Assembly (NCBI GenBank): GCA_947632045.1
Contig: CANRNQ010000002.1
Location: 62,001 to 126,000 of the forward strand
Source of the DNA: an uncultured Clostridia bacterium
GTDB lineage: Bacteria; Bacillota; Clostridia; Oscillospirales; Acutalibacteraceae
Direction of reading: 5' to 3'
Length of the DNA: 64,000 nucleotides
Shown here: piece by piece, positions 26,308-36,275 of the stretch
How the letters are laid out: every line of letters begins with the position of its first letter
Numbering within the stretch: the first letter of the stretch is position 1
Program-made: the position numbers and the translations under genes
The notes under the pieces: generated by a model
What the model saw: only the letters and a program-made list of their open reading frames with translations
Databases searched by the model: none
What the model was told of the DNA's origin: nothing

Positions 26308-28428
26308 TCACCAAAGCCAGCCGTAATCTTCGTCGCCGTCCTCGCTGCTTGAATCCTCGTCGCTGCTCGTTTCCTCGCTGCTCGAATCGCCGTAATCCGG
26401 CTCCTCGGTAGCGTCGGGGTCGCTTGAGTCGTCCGGCTCGGTCGCCTCCTCGGTCGCGGGCTGAGTTGACTCGACGTAATCGTATTTCTGTGAGTTTATT
26501 ATCTTGCCTTCGTTGAAGTCTATGGTGTATTCTCTGTAAAGATTGTCGTCGAGCGTTATCTGAACGTAAACCTCGCCCTCGCCCGTGAGCTTTATAGTGT
26601 ATGTGCTGTTGTAGGCGGGGACCACGGTCTGTGAATATTCGTCGTTTACAACTCCGTCCACCGTCACTCTGAGGAATACCTCTTTCTCAACGTCCTCGGG
26701 CAAATCGACGTAAAGCTCGCAGGTTCTCGTCTTGTCTATGCCCTTGGCAACTATGAGCTTTACCTTTTCGCCGCTCTTTATTTTCGCGCCGTATCCCGGG
26801 CTTTGGGCGAGCACCGAATCCTTCGGCTTATCAACCTCTTCGTTGTATTCGTAGTCGACCGTAAGGCCGAGCGCCGCAAGAGAGGCCATTGCCTCCTCGA
26901 GCGACTGACCCGTAACATTCGGGATTTCAACGTCGGTATCCACTCTTTCGCGGCTGACAAATATCTTCACCGGCGAATCGACCTCAACCTTTGAGCCCGC
27001 CTTCGGCGAGGTGTCTACGACCATATCGACAGAGGTTTCCTCGTCCTCGACATATACGAACGTCGCCTTGAGGTTCTTGTCGTTCATCTTTGCCATGGCG
27101 TTTTCCGCCGAAGAGCCGTTTACATACGGCACTGAAACGACCGTGCTCGTGCTGTTTATCGTGAGGGTTATCGGAGAGCCCTCCTTTATCTGCTTAGAGC
27201 CCGCCTCGGGCGACTGCTTTAGTATAGTGCCTATCGCCTGATTTGGGTCGAAGGAATTTACCGTTTCAAATTTAAAGTTATATCTGCCGCCGTTTATTAC
27301 GTCGTCGGAGTTCATGCCGACAAAATTCGGAATATCGACCGACGGCGAGTTCTGGCTCTGGCAGGCTCTGAACGCCCCGAGAATACAGCAGACTATCGCG
27401 ACGAGCACAAAGGCTGAGATGATACCCGCAACGACCGAGCCCGCCGGAGATTTCGCCTTTTCCGCCTCGCTTGCGTATTTTCCGTATTCGTCGCTGTAAG
27501 CGTTGTCGTCGACAGAGCCCTTTGATTCCTCAAAGGTTTCCCTTATTTTAAGGCTCGTGTAGTCCGGAGTCATATATTTATATTCAAAGACTATCGACGG
27601 GTTTTGCTTGAACAGCTCTATATCGTCGAGCATTTCCTTCGCGCTTTGATAGCGCAGAGAGGGCTCCTTCTGCATGGCCTTAAGGGTAATCTCGGCGAGT
27701 CCGTCGGGAACCTCGGGGTTTACCTCCTTTATAGGCTTCGGGGCCTCTTGAAGCTGCATTATGGCGACCGATACGGCGTTGTCGGCCTCAAAGGGGAGCT
27801 TGCCCGCGAGCATTTCATAGAGCATTACGCCAACCGAGTAGATATCGGTCTTGCCGTCTGTAAGCTCGCCCTTGGCCTGCTCGGGCGCTATATAATGCAC
27901 CGAGCCTATCGCCTTGTCGGTCATCGTTCTTGTTTCAACGCTGCTGAAGCGGGCTATGCCGAAGTCTGTCACCTTTATCGTGCCGTCCTGCAAAAGCATT
28001 ATGTTCTGCGGCTTGATGTCGCGGTGAACTATCCCCTTGCTGTGCGCGTGCTCGAGGGCCTGGAGTATCTGAGTTGTAAACAGCACGGCCTCCTTCCAGC
28101 TTATGTTGTTCTCTTGAAGCTCCATATATTCCTTGAGCGTTATACCGTCGATGTACTCCATCACTATATACTGTATAACGTCGCCAAAGCTCACGTCGTA
28201 AACCTTTACTATATTAGGATGGTTTAAAACGGCGATAGCCTTGGACTCGTTTTTAAAGCGGCGTATAAACTCGTCGTTTGCCGAAAACTCGTCCTTGAGT
28301 ATCTTTATCGCGACCGTTCTGTCGTCTATCGTGTCATAGGCGCGGTACACCATCGCCATTCCGCCCGTTCCTATAAGCTCGTGTATCTCATACCTTCCGT
28401 CAAGCTTTTTCCCAGAATATTTATCCAT
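26308..28428 (-). CDS. prkC: PASTA-domain Ser/Thr protein kinase
   Basis: A membrane Ser/Thr kinase that senses muropeptides or lipid II through extracellular PASTA domains. The kinase domain (about 10-270) has GTGGMAMVYRA, VAIK, HRDIKPQN and DFGIARF. One transmembrane helix follows (about 340-362), then three PASTA repeats (starting near DIPNFVG, SVPYVNG and EIPNVTG) and a domain of about 90 residues. The last 50 or so residues are a Ser/Glu/Asp-rich acidic tail ending YGWLW, which is unusual. It is 3 bp after prpC, and the pair forms the standard kinase/phosphatase switch. Confidence 0.95.
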   Translation of the reverse strand: MDKYSGKKLDGRYEIHELIGTGGMAMVYRAYDTIDDRTVAIKILKDEFSANDEFIRRFKNESKAIAVLNHPNIVKVYDVSFGDVIQYIVMEYIDGITLKEYMELQENNISWKEAVLFTTQILQALEHAHSKGIVHRDIKPQNIMLLQDGTIKVTDFGIARFSSVETRTMTDKAIGSVHYIAPEQAKGELTDGKTDIYSVGVMLYEMLAGKLPFEADNAVSVAIMQLQEAPKPIKEVNPEVPDGLAEITLKAMQKEPSLRYQSAKEMLDDIELFKQNPSIVFEYKYMTPDYTSLKIRETFEESKGSVDDNAYSDEYGKYASEAEKAKSPAGSVVAGIISAFVLVAIVCCILGAFRACQSQNSPSVDIPNFVGMNSDDVINGGRYNFKFETVNSFDPNQAIGTILKQSPEAGSKQIKEGSPITLTINSTSTVVSVPYVNGSSAENAMAKMNDKNLKATFVYVEDEETSVDMVVDTSPKAGSKVEVDSPVKIFVSRERVDTDVEIPNVTGQSLEEAMASLAALGLTVDYEYNEEVDKPKDSVLAQSPGYGAKIKSGEKVKLIVAKGIDKTRTCELYVDLPEDVEKEVFLRVTVDGVVNDEYSQTVVPAYNSTYTIKLTGEGEVYVQITLDDNLYREYTIDFNEGKIINSQKYDYVESTQPATEEATEPDDSSDPDATEEPDYGDSSSEETSSDEDSSSEDGDEDYGWLW

Positions 28429-28431
28429 TCC

Positions 28432-29181
28432 TTAATTCACTCCCAAATCTGTTGAATTTGTTATCACCGCAACCGTAATGTTGTCGCTCCCGCCTAAGCT
28501 TTTTGCCTCGTCAACAAGAGTTTGCGTATAATCCTCTCCGTGATACAGCCTTGTCGCTCTCACAAAATCCGCGGGCTCTATATAATTTGAAAGGCCGTCG
28601 GTACAGATTATGACATAATCCCCGTTTTTAAACTCGCCCTCGATATAATCAAGGTGTATCTCGGGCGATATTCCGAGCGCCCTCGTTATTATATTTTTGT
28701 TCGGGTGAGCCATCGCCTGTTCCCTTGTTATCTCACCCTTAGATACCATTTCCTGAACGACCGAGTGGTCTATTGTGAGCTGCTTTATGCGCCGCCCCCT
28801 TACGCAGTAGACCCTGCTGTCGCCCACATGGACGACGTGTATTTTGCCGTCTTTTACCACGACAAGCTCGACCGTGGTGCCCATGCCCCTAAGGTCACTG
28901 TCGTTTTTTTGTATTTTAAACAGCTTGCTGTTGGCCTTTTGGACTATCTCGGTCAGCAAATCGACAAGCTCGTCGTCGGAAAGGGCGTCGCGATATCCTT
29001 TTTTCAATCGTTTTGATATCTCCTTGACCGCGACGGAGCTTGCAATATTGCCCCCGTTGGCCCCGCCCATTCCATCGCAGACAACAGCCCATGCGGCATT
29101 TTCCGAGAAGACTCCGCCGGTGCAGGCATCTTGATTTGTCGACCTCACAAGGCCTATATCGCTTTTTAAAAATACCTCCAA
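28432..29181 (-). CDS. prpC: PP2C-type Ser/Thr phosphatase (Stp/PrpC)
   Basis: A cytosolic metal-dependent phosphatase that reverses PrkC phosphorylation. 249 residues; metal-binding motifs are VRSTNQDA, VCDGMGGANGGN, HVGDSRVY, ICTDGLSNY and GGSDNITV. The start is a TTG with AGGGGGT 7 bases before it. The gene lies between rlmN and prkC, the typical Firmicutes order. Confidence 0.95.
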   Translation of the reverse strand: MEVFLKSDIGLVRSTNQDACTGGVFSENAAWAVVCDGMGGANGGNIASSVAVKEISKRLKKGYRDALSDDELVDLLTEIVQKANSKLFKIQKNDSDLRGMGTTVELVVVKDGKIHVVHVGDSRVYCVRGRRIKQLTIDHSVVQEMVSKGEITREQAMAHPNKNIITRALGISPEIHLDYIEGEFKNGDYVIICTDGLSNYIEPADFVRATRLYHGEDYTQTLVDEAKSLGGSDNITVAVITNSTDLGVN

Positions 29182-29232
29182 GCTGTTACCCCCTTTGGAA
29201 AAATTTTTATATTTAAAGCTTATATCAAGCTA

Positions 29233-30267
29233 TCAAGCTTTTGTGTATTTCCCCCTGAGCTGTCCGCACGAGGCGTTTATATCTGCCCCGAGCGTTCTCC
29301 TGACGGTTGCCGGAACCCCGTTTGAATTGAGGTAAGAGCAAAAATCGTTCAGGCTCTTTTTTCCGCTTTTTTTATAGCCCGTCATTTCAACCTCGTTTAC
29401 GGGTATAAGATTGACGTGGCAGAGCATTCCCCTGAGCCTTTTGGCCAATTCCTCGGCGCAAGCGGGCGAATCGTTCACTCCGCTTATCATCGCGTATTCA
29501 AAGGTCACCCTTCTGCCGGTTATTTTGCAGTAATCTCTGCACGCTGACAAAAGCTCGTCAACGCCGAAGCGCTTATTTACGGGCATGGTCCTTTCGCGTA
29601 TCCTGTCGTTCGGCGCGTGGAGCGAAACCGAAAGCGTTATTTGCAGCTTCAGCTTTGCAAGCTTTCTTATCTTATCGACAAGCCCGCAGGTGGAAAGGGT
29701 TATGTGGCGCATTCCTATATTCATTCCGCTCTCGCATGAAGCAAGGCGGAGAAAGCTTATCACATTGTCGTAGTTATCGAGCGGTTCGCCCATTCCCATC
29801 AGCACGACGTTTGAAATACGCACGCCCGAGTCGCTCTCGATTGTCTGAAGCTGGGATATCATTTCGCCCGCCGTGAGGTTTCGGCGAAAGCCGCCCTGAC
29901 CTGTCGCACAGAACGTACAGCCCATTTTGCAGCCCGCCTGAGTCGATATGCACGCCGAATAGCCGTGGTGATAGCTCATCAGAACAGCCTCGACACATTC
30001 TCCGTCATTAAACGAAAAAAGATATTTTACTGTACTATCATAACAAGAAATCAATTTTTTTTCAATAGCAGAATGAGATATGTAATAAATTTCTTTCAAT
30101 TTTTCCCTAAGATTTTTAGGAATATTCATCATTTCGTCAAAATTTTCGATATTTTTTTGATGAAGCCATAAAAAAATCTGCTTCGCTCTGAATTTCGGCT
30201 CGCCCATTTTTGCAAGCCCTTCCTCGAGAGCCTCTATGCTGAGTGATTTAATATCCGTCAAGATCAT
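29233..30267 (-). CDS. rlmN: 23S rRNA/tRNA (adenine-C2) methyltransferase
   Basis: A radical SAM enzyme that methylates C2 of A2503 in 23S rRNA (and A37 of some tRNAs). The [4Fe-4S] motif is CKMGCTFC (C113, C117, C120). The resolving and methyl-carrying Cys residues lie around SCGQLR near the C-terminus and in the conserved central region. 344 residues is standard. The ATG overlaps the rsmB stop (ATGA). Confidence 0.96.
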   Translation of the reverse strand: MILTDIKSLSIEALEEGLAKMGEPKFRAKQIFLWLHQKNIENFDEMMNIPKNLREKLKEIYYISHSAIEKKLISCYDSTVKYLFSFNDGECVEAVLMSYHHGYSACISTQAGCKMGCTFCATGQGGFRRNLTAGEMISQLQTIESDSGVRISNVVLMGMGEPLDNYDNVISFLRLASCESGMNIGMRHITLSTCGLVDKIRKLAKLKLQITLSVSLHAPNDRIRERTMPVNKRFGVDELLSACRDYCKITGRRVTFEYAMISGVNDSPACAEELAKRLRGMLCHVNLIPVNEVEMTGYKKSGKKSLNDFCSYLNSNGVPATVRRTLGADINASCGQLRGKYTKA

Positions 30268-31601
30268 TCACACCTTATAAACTTGCCGACAAAAAATCCG
30301 TCCGTGTTGTGGGCGCTCGGGAAAAGCGTAAGGCAGTTTTCGCTCTCGTCTATCTCCCTTTTAACTCCGTCTGGCGGATTTATCGCCAGCGGCTCAAAGC
30401 CCTTATTTTCGGAAAGAAATTTATCGCATATATCATTATTCTCTTTTTTATTTAAAGTGCAGGTGGAGTACAATAATACCCCGCCCTTTTTAACAAGCCG
30501 CGAAGAATTTATTAGTATTCCGTATTGCAGCTTTGGAAGCAGCGCAAGCTCCTCTGTATTTTTATATTTTATCTCGGGCTTTCTTCTCAGCACTCCGAGT
30601 CCCGAGCAGGGAACGTCGCAGATAACTCTGTCCGCCTCTAATAATTGCCCGTCCGATTTGAGAGCGTCCCTCACGGCCGCTCGTATAATGGAAATCCCGA
30701 GCCTTTCGGCTGTTTTTTCTATCAACTCGGTCTTGTGCGGATAGAGGTCGAAGGAGCAAACCTCGCCGCGGTTTTGCATCATTATAGCCGATTTAAAGCT
30801 CTTGCCGCCGGGCGCTGCGCAAACGTCGATGAGGCGCTCTTTGGGCTGAGGGTTTAATATCTCAGATGCAAGCTGCGACGCTTCGTCCTGAATATAAAGC
30901 TCTCCGCGCTTAAAGCAGCCGAGCTCCTCTATCGAGCCTGTTCCGCTCAGCTCTATCGAGTCCTTTGCAAGCGGCGACACTCGGGCGCTCACGCCCTCGC
31001 GCCCGAGCTGTTCTATGAGCGCCTGAGGCGTTGTTTTCAGCGTGTTCACCGCCGCGCTCACCGGCGGTCTGCCGAGCGAGGCGTTCAGTATGCTCTCGGC
31101 TATCTCGTCGCCGTATGAGGCTTTGAATATCTCTATTATTTCCTTGGGGCAGGAATATTTCACCGAAAGGTAGTCGTCCGGCTCGCTTTTGCTGTCGGGC
31201 ATTTTATATTTTTTCTTCGCGCGCAAAAACGAGCGCAGCACGCCGTTTATAAAGCCCGACGACTTTGACAGCCGCAGCGACTTCGCCGCCTTTACCGCCT
31301 CGTTGACCGCCGCGCTGTCGGGTATTTTATCGAGATAAAGCATCTGGTACAGCGCCTGCTCGAGTATTATTAGCACCTTGTCCTCTATCTTGCGAAGGGG
31401 CACGGACGAATACTGCCTTATTATCCTCTCGAGCGTAAGCTTGCGCTCGAGCACTCCGTAAAAAATCGCGGACGCAAGCGCCGAATCGCGCCGGTCAAGC
31501 TGCGCCGCTTTTATAGCTCTGTTTAGCTCTATATTTGAATACGCGCCCTTAAATAGCACATTATAAAGCGCCCTGAACGACGCTCTCCTACCGTCGCCCA
31601 T
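30264..31601 (-). CDS. rsmB: 16S rRNA (cytosine-967-C5)-methyltransferase
   Basis: An N-terminal NusB-like RNA-binding domain (about 1-140) joined to a Rossmann methyltransferase domain. SAM-binding CAAPGGKSF, then the catalytic pair PCSGLGVLRRKPE and YSTCTLNKKEN. ATG 31601 (CAGGAGATA upstream) is preferred to an in-frame start at 31634 that would overlap the upstream gene by 32 bases. It is coupled to rlmN. Confidence 0.95.
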   Translation of the reverse strand: MGDGRRASFRALYNVLFKGAYSNIELNRAIKAAQLDRRDSALASAIFYGVLERKLTLERIIRQYSSVPLRKIEDKVLIILEQALYQMLYLDKIPDSAAVNEAVKAAKSLRLSKSSGFINGVLRSFLRAKKKYKMPDSKSEPDDYLSVKYSCPKEIIEIFKASYGDEIAESILNASLGRPPVSAAVNTLKTTPQALIEQLGREGVSARVSPLAKDSIELSGTGSIEELGCFKRGELYIQDEASQLASEILNPQPKERLIDVCAAPGGKSFKSAIMMQNRGEVCSFDLYPHKTELIEKTAERLGISIIRAAVRDALKSDGQLLEADRVICDVPCSGLGVLRRKPEIKYKNTEELALLPKLQYGILINSSRLVKKGGVLLYSTCTLNKKENNDICDKFLSENKGFEPLAINPPDGVKREIDESENCLTLFPSAHNTDGFFVGKFIRCE

Positions 31602-31602
31602 A

Positions 31603-32307
31603 TTATCTCCTGTTTCTGCTGCTCGCGATGACAAGCAGTCTTAGCAGGTTCATCACAGACGAAAACGCCGCCGCGACATAGGTCATGGCCGCCGCGCTCA
31701 GCACCGCCCTCGCGCCGGAGTACTCGTCCTCGGCGCTGAGCATATTTGTGGATTTTATAGTTTGCAGCGCCCGTCTGCTCGCGTTAAATTCAACCGGCAG
31801 AGTGACTATTGAGAACAGCACCGTCAGCGCAAAAAGCGCTATTCCTACATACAGCACCGCAAGGTACTGCACCGGAAGTACAAGACCTATTATTATGACT
31901 ATCCACGAGAGCTTAGAGCCGATATTTACAACGGGAACTATCGCCGAGCGTATCTTGTTCGGCACATACCCCACCGCGTGCTGAACGGCGTGACCCGCCT
32001 CGTGCGCCGCGACCCCGACCGCCGCTATTGTCGAGCAGTCGTAGACCTTGTCGGAAAGCCTTATCGTGTTTGTGCGCGGGTCGAAGTGGTCGGTAAGGTT
32101 GTCCCTGACGCGCTCTATCCTCACGTTGGTAACGCCGTGGGCGCTCAAGACGTTATAAGCCGCCTGAGCCCCTGTGATACCTCTGCGGTTCGGTATTTTT
32201 GAGTATTTGCTGAACCTCATGTTTACCATACACGACGCTATCAGCGATAAAATCACTGCGGGAAGAATGAAGATGATATACGTTCTGTCAAAATAGTACA
32301 GTCCCAT
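31603..32307 (-). CDS. Zinc metallopeptidase, YugP family
   Basis: A membrane protein of 234 residues with an N-terminal helix, a soluble zinc-binding segment HEAGHAVQH (about 101-109) and two or three C-terminal helices. The HEXXH motif marks it as a putative membrane protease of the YugP/neutral zinc metallopeptidase 2 family, whose substrates are unknown. AAAGGAG precedes the ATG. It is placed between fmt and rsmB, where Clostridia commonly carry it. Confidence 0.92.
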   Translation of the reverse strand: MGLYYFDRTYIIFILPAVILSLIASCMVNMRFSKYSKIPNRRGITGAQAAYNVLSAHGVTNVRIERVRDNLTDHFDPRTNTIRLSDKVYDCSTIAAVGVAAHEAGHAVQHAVGYVPNKIRSAIVPVVNIGSKLSWIVIIIGLVLPVQYLAVLYVGIALFALTVLFSIVTLPVEFNASRRALQTIKSTNMLSAEDEYSGARAVLSAAAMTYVAAAFSSVMNLLRLLVIASSRNRR

Positions 32308-32399
32308 TGCTTTTCTCCTTTCTGCCTTGCGGCACTCAGCGCTTGCTTTTTAAAAATATTTGAAATATTTTTTCCAATATTCCTTTAAATATTCATTAT

Positions 32400-33317
32400 T
32401 CATTCAAAGCGTTCGCCGAGCTTAAGCTTATGTCCGTTTAAAAACGAGCGGCTGTCCATTCGCTTTTTCCCCTGCGGCTGGAGCTCGTCAATTATCACGC
32501 TGCCGCTGCCGCACGCCGCCGTGAGCGGAGAAAGTGAGATTATCTCGCCGGGCGCGCCGCTTTTTTCGCACAGGCGCGTTTTATGAAGCTTTACGCTTTT
32601 GCCGTCTATCACGGCTGTTGCGGTCGGCCACGGGCTTAATCCCCTCACCTTATTATGCACGTCCTCGGCGGGCAGGCTCCAGTCTATTTTGCACAGAGAT
32701 TTATCGAGCATGGCGGCGTAGCACGACTTTGAGTCGTCCTGCTTTTCGCGCACAGCCGTACCGGCTTCAAGCGCGAGGAGCGTTTCGGGAAGCATCTGCG
32801 CCCCCAGAGCCGAGAGCCGGTCGTGCAGCTCTCCCGCCGTTTCGTTTTCGCCTATAATACAGCTTTTTTTCATTATAATATCGCCCGTGTCGAGCCCCTC
32901 GTCCATATACATAGCGGTGACTCCGGTTTCGCGCTCGCCGTTTATTATGCTCCACTGTATGGGCGCGGCTCCCCTGTATTTCGGAAGAAGGGAGGCGTGT
33001 ATATTTATACAGCCGAATTTCGGCAATTCGATTATCTCCTTCGGGAGTATTTTGCCGTATGCCACGACGACTATACACTCGGGCTCAAGCTCCTTTAAAC
33101 ACGCCAGTGCGGAGCCGTCGCGCAGAGTTGAGGGCTGATAAACCGTCAAGCCGTATTCCTGCGCACGGAGCTTAACAGGCGGCGCAGCGAGAGCATAGCC
33201 CCTGCCCTTGGGCTTATCGGGCTGAGTAAACACCCCCGCCACATCGTGCCCCGCCTTTATCACGCTTTCAAGGCAAGCAACGGCAAAATCCGGAGTGCCC
33301 ATAAATACAATCTTCAT
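32400..33317 (-). CDS. fmt: Methionyl-tRNA formyltransferase
   Basis: Formylates initiator Met-tRNA. The formyltransferase domain has GTPDFA at the N-terminus, the catalytic SLLP signature in HASLLPKYRGAAPIQW, and the DTGDII loop. The OB-like C-terminal domain (about 205-305) binds tRNA. ATG 33317 is chosen over 33344, since the extra residues overlap def and are not conserved. It begins one base after the def stop. Confidence 0.96.
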   Translation of the reverse strand: MKIVFMGTPDFAVACLESVIKAGHDVAGVFTQPDKPKGRGYALAAPPVKLRAQEYGLTVYQPSTLRDGSALACLKELEPECIVVVAYGKILPKEIIELPKFGCINIHASLLPKYRGAAPIQWSIINGERETGVTAMYMDEGLDTGDIIMKKSCIIGENETAGELHDRLSALGAQMLPETLLALEAGTAVREKQDDSKSCYAAMLDKSLCKIDWSLPAEDVHNKVRGLSPWPTATAVIDGKSVKLHKTRLCEKSGAPGEIISLSPLTAACGSGSVIIDELQPQGKKRMDSRSFLNGHKLKLGERFE

Positions 33318-33318
33318 A

Positions 33319-33804
33319 TTATTTCTTCTGTTTCCTTTCCTCAAGCTCGGCGGGGTTTATCCTTTTTATTATATATTTTGTGAAGAGGATACCGTCGAGG
33401 TGGTCGCATTCGTGGCAAAACGCCTTTGCAAGCAGGCCCTCGCCGCTCATTGTAAACTCGTTTCCGTTTCTGTCAAGCGCCCTTATGACGGCGTTCATCG
33501 GACGGTTTGTAACGCCCCATATGTCGGGGCAGGAAAGACAGCCCTCGACCGACTGCTGATTGCCGCTCGTTTCGATGATTTCGGGGTTTATAAATTCCTT
33601 CACCTTGTCCTGTGAGGTGCAGATCACGACCACCCTTTTCAGTATTCCCACCTGAGGCGCGGCAAGCCCTACCCCGCCCGACTGTAGCAGCGTTTCCTTC
33701 ATGTCGTCGAGGAGCTGAAAGAGTCTGTCGTCAAATTTTTCGACCCGACGGCACTTTTTTGTCAGTATCGGGTCGCCCTCCTTTACTATATTTCTTATCG
33801 CCAT
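33319..33804 (-). CDS. def: Peptide deformylase
   Basis: Removes the N-formyl group from new proteins. All three motifs are present: GVGLAAPQVG, EGCLSCP and HECDHLDG (metal ligands Cys, His, His). ATG 33804 is preferred to an upstream GTG at 33813; AAGGGA sits 10 bases before it. The Cys inside HECDH is unusual but does not affect the HExxH pattern. It pairs functionally with fmt next door. Confidence 0.96.
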   Translation of the reverse strand: MAIRNIVKEGDPILTKKCRRVEKFDDRLFQLLDDMKETLLQSGGVGLAAPQVGILKRVVVICTSQDKVKEFINPEIIETSGNQQSVEGCLSCPDIWGVTNRPMNAVIRALDRNGNEFTMSGEGLLAKAFCHECDHLDGILFTKYIIKRINPAELEERKQKK

Positions 33805-33818
33805 TTTTATCACGTCCC

Positions 33819-36275
33819 TTAAAGTATGGATTCCGGATCGACGTCAACATACGCCGTAACTCCCGAAAATTTGCTCAGCTTGCCGAAGTCCGTGAGCGTC
33901 TGCGCGAGCATCGAGCGGAAATCCTCGTTGTTTTTATATTTTAAAACGGTTTTATACCTGAATTTATTGCTTACCTTTTTTACCGTCGCCGCAGTCGGCC
34001 CCAGTACTCTCAGCGGCAGGGAGGGGTATTTTTCCCTCGCTATGCCGCACAAAATTTGCGTGCACTCCCGCGCGGCGTTCGCCGTTTTCAGCTCGTCCGT
34101 TCCGACAAAGCCTATCATGCATATTTTGGAAAAGGGCGGGTATAAGAGTCCGCGCCGCATTGCTATCTCCGTTGTGTAAAACGCGTCGTAGTCCTGAGTC
34201 GCCGCAAGGCTTATAACGTAGCTGTCGGGCGTAAAGGTCTGCACCACCGCCCTGCCCGGGCACTCTCCTCTCCCCGCTCTGCCGACGACCTGCGTCAGCA
34301 GTGAAAAGCTGCGCTCAAAGCTGCGGTAATCGTCGCTGTATAAAAGCTGGTCGGCGGCCAAGACCCCGACGAGGGTGACGTTTGGAAAGTCGAGCCCCTT
34401 TGCTACCATTTGCGTCCCGACGAGAATGTCATACTCGCCGTTTTTAAATGAATTGAGAAGTGTTTCGTGCGAGTTTTTTCTCATCGTCGCGTCCGCGTCG
34501 AGCCGCAGTATTCTCGCGTCGGGCATCAGAGCCGCCAGAGTTTCCTCCGCCTTTTGCGTTCCCGTGCCGGAAAAGCGCAGGGCGTGCTCGCGGCACGAGG
34601 GACATTCGTCCGTCATTCTCATCGAATATCCGCAGTAGTGGCACATAAGCCGGTTGTTTGCCGAGTGGTAGGTCAGGGATATTGAGCAGTTCGGGCAGGT
34701 CACGACCTCCTTGCATTTGCGGCAGGCTGCGAATGTATTGTAGCCGCGCCGGTTCAAGAGAAGTATCGACTGCTTGCCCTCGTCGAGGTTATCCCTAAGA
34801 TTTTTGAGCAGCACCGACGATATAACGCTTTTATTCCCCTGCTCCTGCTCGATATTCATATCGGCCACCAGCACCTGCGGAAGTCGGGCGGGGCCGTAGC
34901 GGTTCCTCAGCGTGAACAGGGAATACGCTCCCCTGTTCGCCATATAAAAGCTCTCTATGCTCGGCGTGGCTGAGGACAGCAGCAGCATACACGAATTTTC
35001 CTTGCAGCGGAATTTCGCCACGTCCCTCGCGTGGTACCTCGGAGAGCTTTCGGATTTGTAGGTGTGCTCCTGCTCCTCGTCCATTATTATCAGCCCGAGC
35101 TTATCTATCGGGGCGAAAACCGCGCTGCGCGTTCCTATCGCTATACGCGCCCGCCCCGATTTTACTCGTTTCCACTCGTTTAATCTTTCCCCGAGGGAAA
35201 GCGCGCTGTGGAACACCGCGACGGCGCTGCCGAAGCTCGCCTTAAATTTTGAAATCATCTGCGGGGTCAGCGCTATCTCGGGCACCATAACTATTATGCC
35301 CCTGCCGTCGTCGAGGACTCGCTCTATCAGCTTCATAAACACCGATGTTTTTCCGGAGCCCGTGATTCCGTACAGCAGTGATACGCACGGCATATGGCTT
35401 TCGTACTTTTCGCAAAGACCCGCATAGGCTCTGCTTTGCTCCCGTGTAAGGACTATATCCTTGGCGGCCTCTATCTCCTCGCCGCCGTAATAAGGCTTTA
35501 TAACCTCTCTGTCGTAGTAGTGGGCGACCCCGTTTTTTACGAGAGCGTCCGTCACCGCCTTTGTGTAGCCGGTATAATATATTATTTCCTTTAAGGAAAT
35601 TTCCCCTGCCATTTTCAGCAGCTCAACAACCTCGCGCTGCTTGGGCGTAAGCCTTATATTCTCGTCGTATTCGCAGAGCGTCACCATCTTCTCGCTTGCG
35701 TCGCCGACGCGCCTCACGGCGTTTTCGCTCATTTTTAATGCGCCCGAGCGCGCAAGCCCGGATATCACCTCCGTGTTTTCCTCAAGCTCAAACGCCGCGC
35801 ATATCTCTTGCTTTGTCACGGGCTTTTTCATTCTTTTAACGAATAAAAATACCGCCCGACTCAATTCGTCCGGCAAAGCGTCCGGTGAAAAATCGTCGCT
35901 CGCCGTGTATACCTCTTTCACCTTGAAATTAAAGCCCGCCGGCAGCATCGCCTTGGCCGCCTCGAAATATGTGCAGTAAAACCGTGATTTCATAAACTCG
36001 GCAAGGCGGAGCATCTCGCTTGAAAGCAGTGGCGCGCCGTCGAGCACGGAGGATATTTTTTTTAATCTTATCCCCTGCTTTTTTTCAGCGCCGCACACCG
36101 CAAAAGCTATGCCCTGACGCGCGTATTTCGATCGCCCAAAGGGAACGAGCACCCTTTTGCCGACAAGCTCCGAGCCGTCTGCGCCCTCGGGTATCTCGTA
36201 GTCAAAGAGCCTGTCAAAGCCAAAGGCGGCGTTTTCAACCGCCACCTTGCAGATTTTTTTATTTGATTCATTCAT
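33819..36275 (-). CDS. priA: Primosomal replication restart helicase PriA
   Basis: The 3'-5' DNA helicase that reloads the replisome at stalled forks. 818 residues: N-terminal DNA-binding domain, Walker A GITGSGKTSV, DEEQ box, two zinc sites within CRKCKEVVTCPNC and CHYCGYS...CPSC, and helicase motifs QMVAKGLDF and QVVGRAGRG. It overlaps rpoZ by 8 bases. coaBC, which is often between rpoZ and priA, is absent here. Confidence 0.96.
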   Translation of the reverse strand: MNESNKKICKVAVENAAFGFDRLFDYEIPEGADGSELVGKRVLVPFGRSKYARQGIAFAVCGAEKKQGIRLKKISSVLDGAPLLSSEMLRLAEFMKSRFYCTYFEAAKAMLPAGFNFKVKEVYTASDDFSPDALPDELSRAVFLFVKRMKKPVTKQEICAAFELEENTEVISGLARSGALKMSENAVRRVGDASEKMVTLCEYDENIRLTPKQREVVELLKMAGEISLKEIIYYTGYTKAVTDALVKNGVAHYYDREVIKPYYGGEEIEAAKDIVLTREQSRAYAGLCEKYESHMPCVSLLYGITGSGKTSVFMKLIERVLDDGRGIIVMVPEIALTPQMISKFKASFGSAVAVFHSALSLGERLNEWKRVKSGRARIAIGTRSAVFAPIDKLGLIIMDEEQEHTYKSESSPRYHARDVAKFRCKENSCMLLLSSATPSIESFYMANRGAYSLFTLRNRYGPARLPQVLVADMNIEQEQGNKSVISSVLLKNLRDNLDEGKQSILLLNRRGYNTFAACRKCKEVVTCPNCSISLTYHSANNRLMCHYCGYSMRMTDECPSCREHALRFSGTGTQKAEETLAALMPDARILRLDADATMRKNSHETLLNSFKNGEYDILVGTQMVAKGLDFPNVTLVGVLAADQLLYSDDYRSFERSFSLLTQVVGRAGRGECPGRAVVQTFTPDSYVISLAATQDYDAFYTTEIAMRRGLLYPPFSKICMIGFVGTDELKTANAARECTQILCGIAREKYPSLPLRVLGPTAATVKKVSNKFRYKTVLKYKNNEDFRSMLAQTLTDFGKLSKFSGVTAYVDVDPESIL

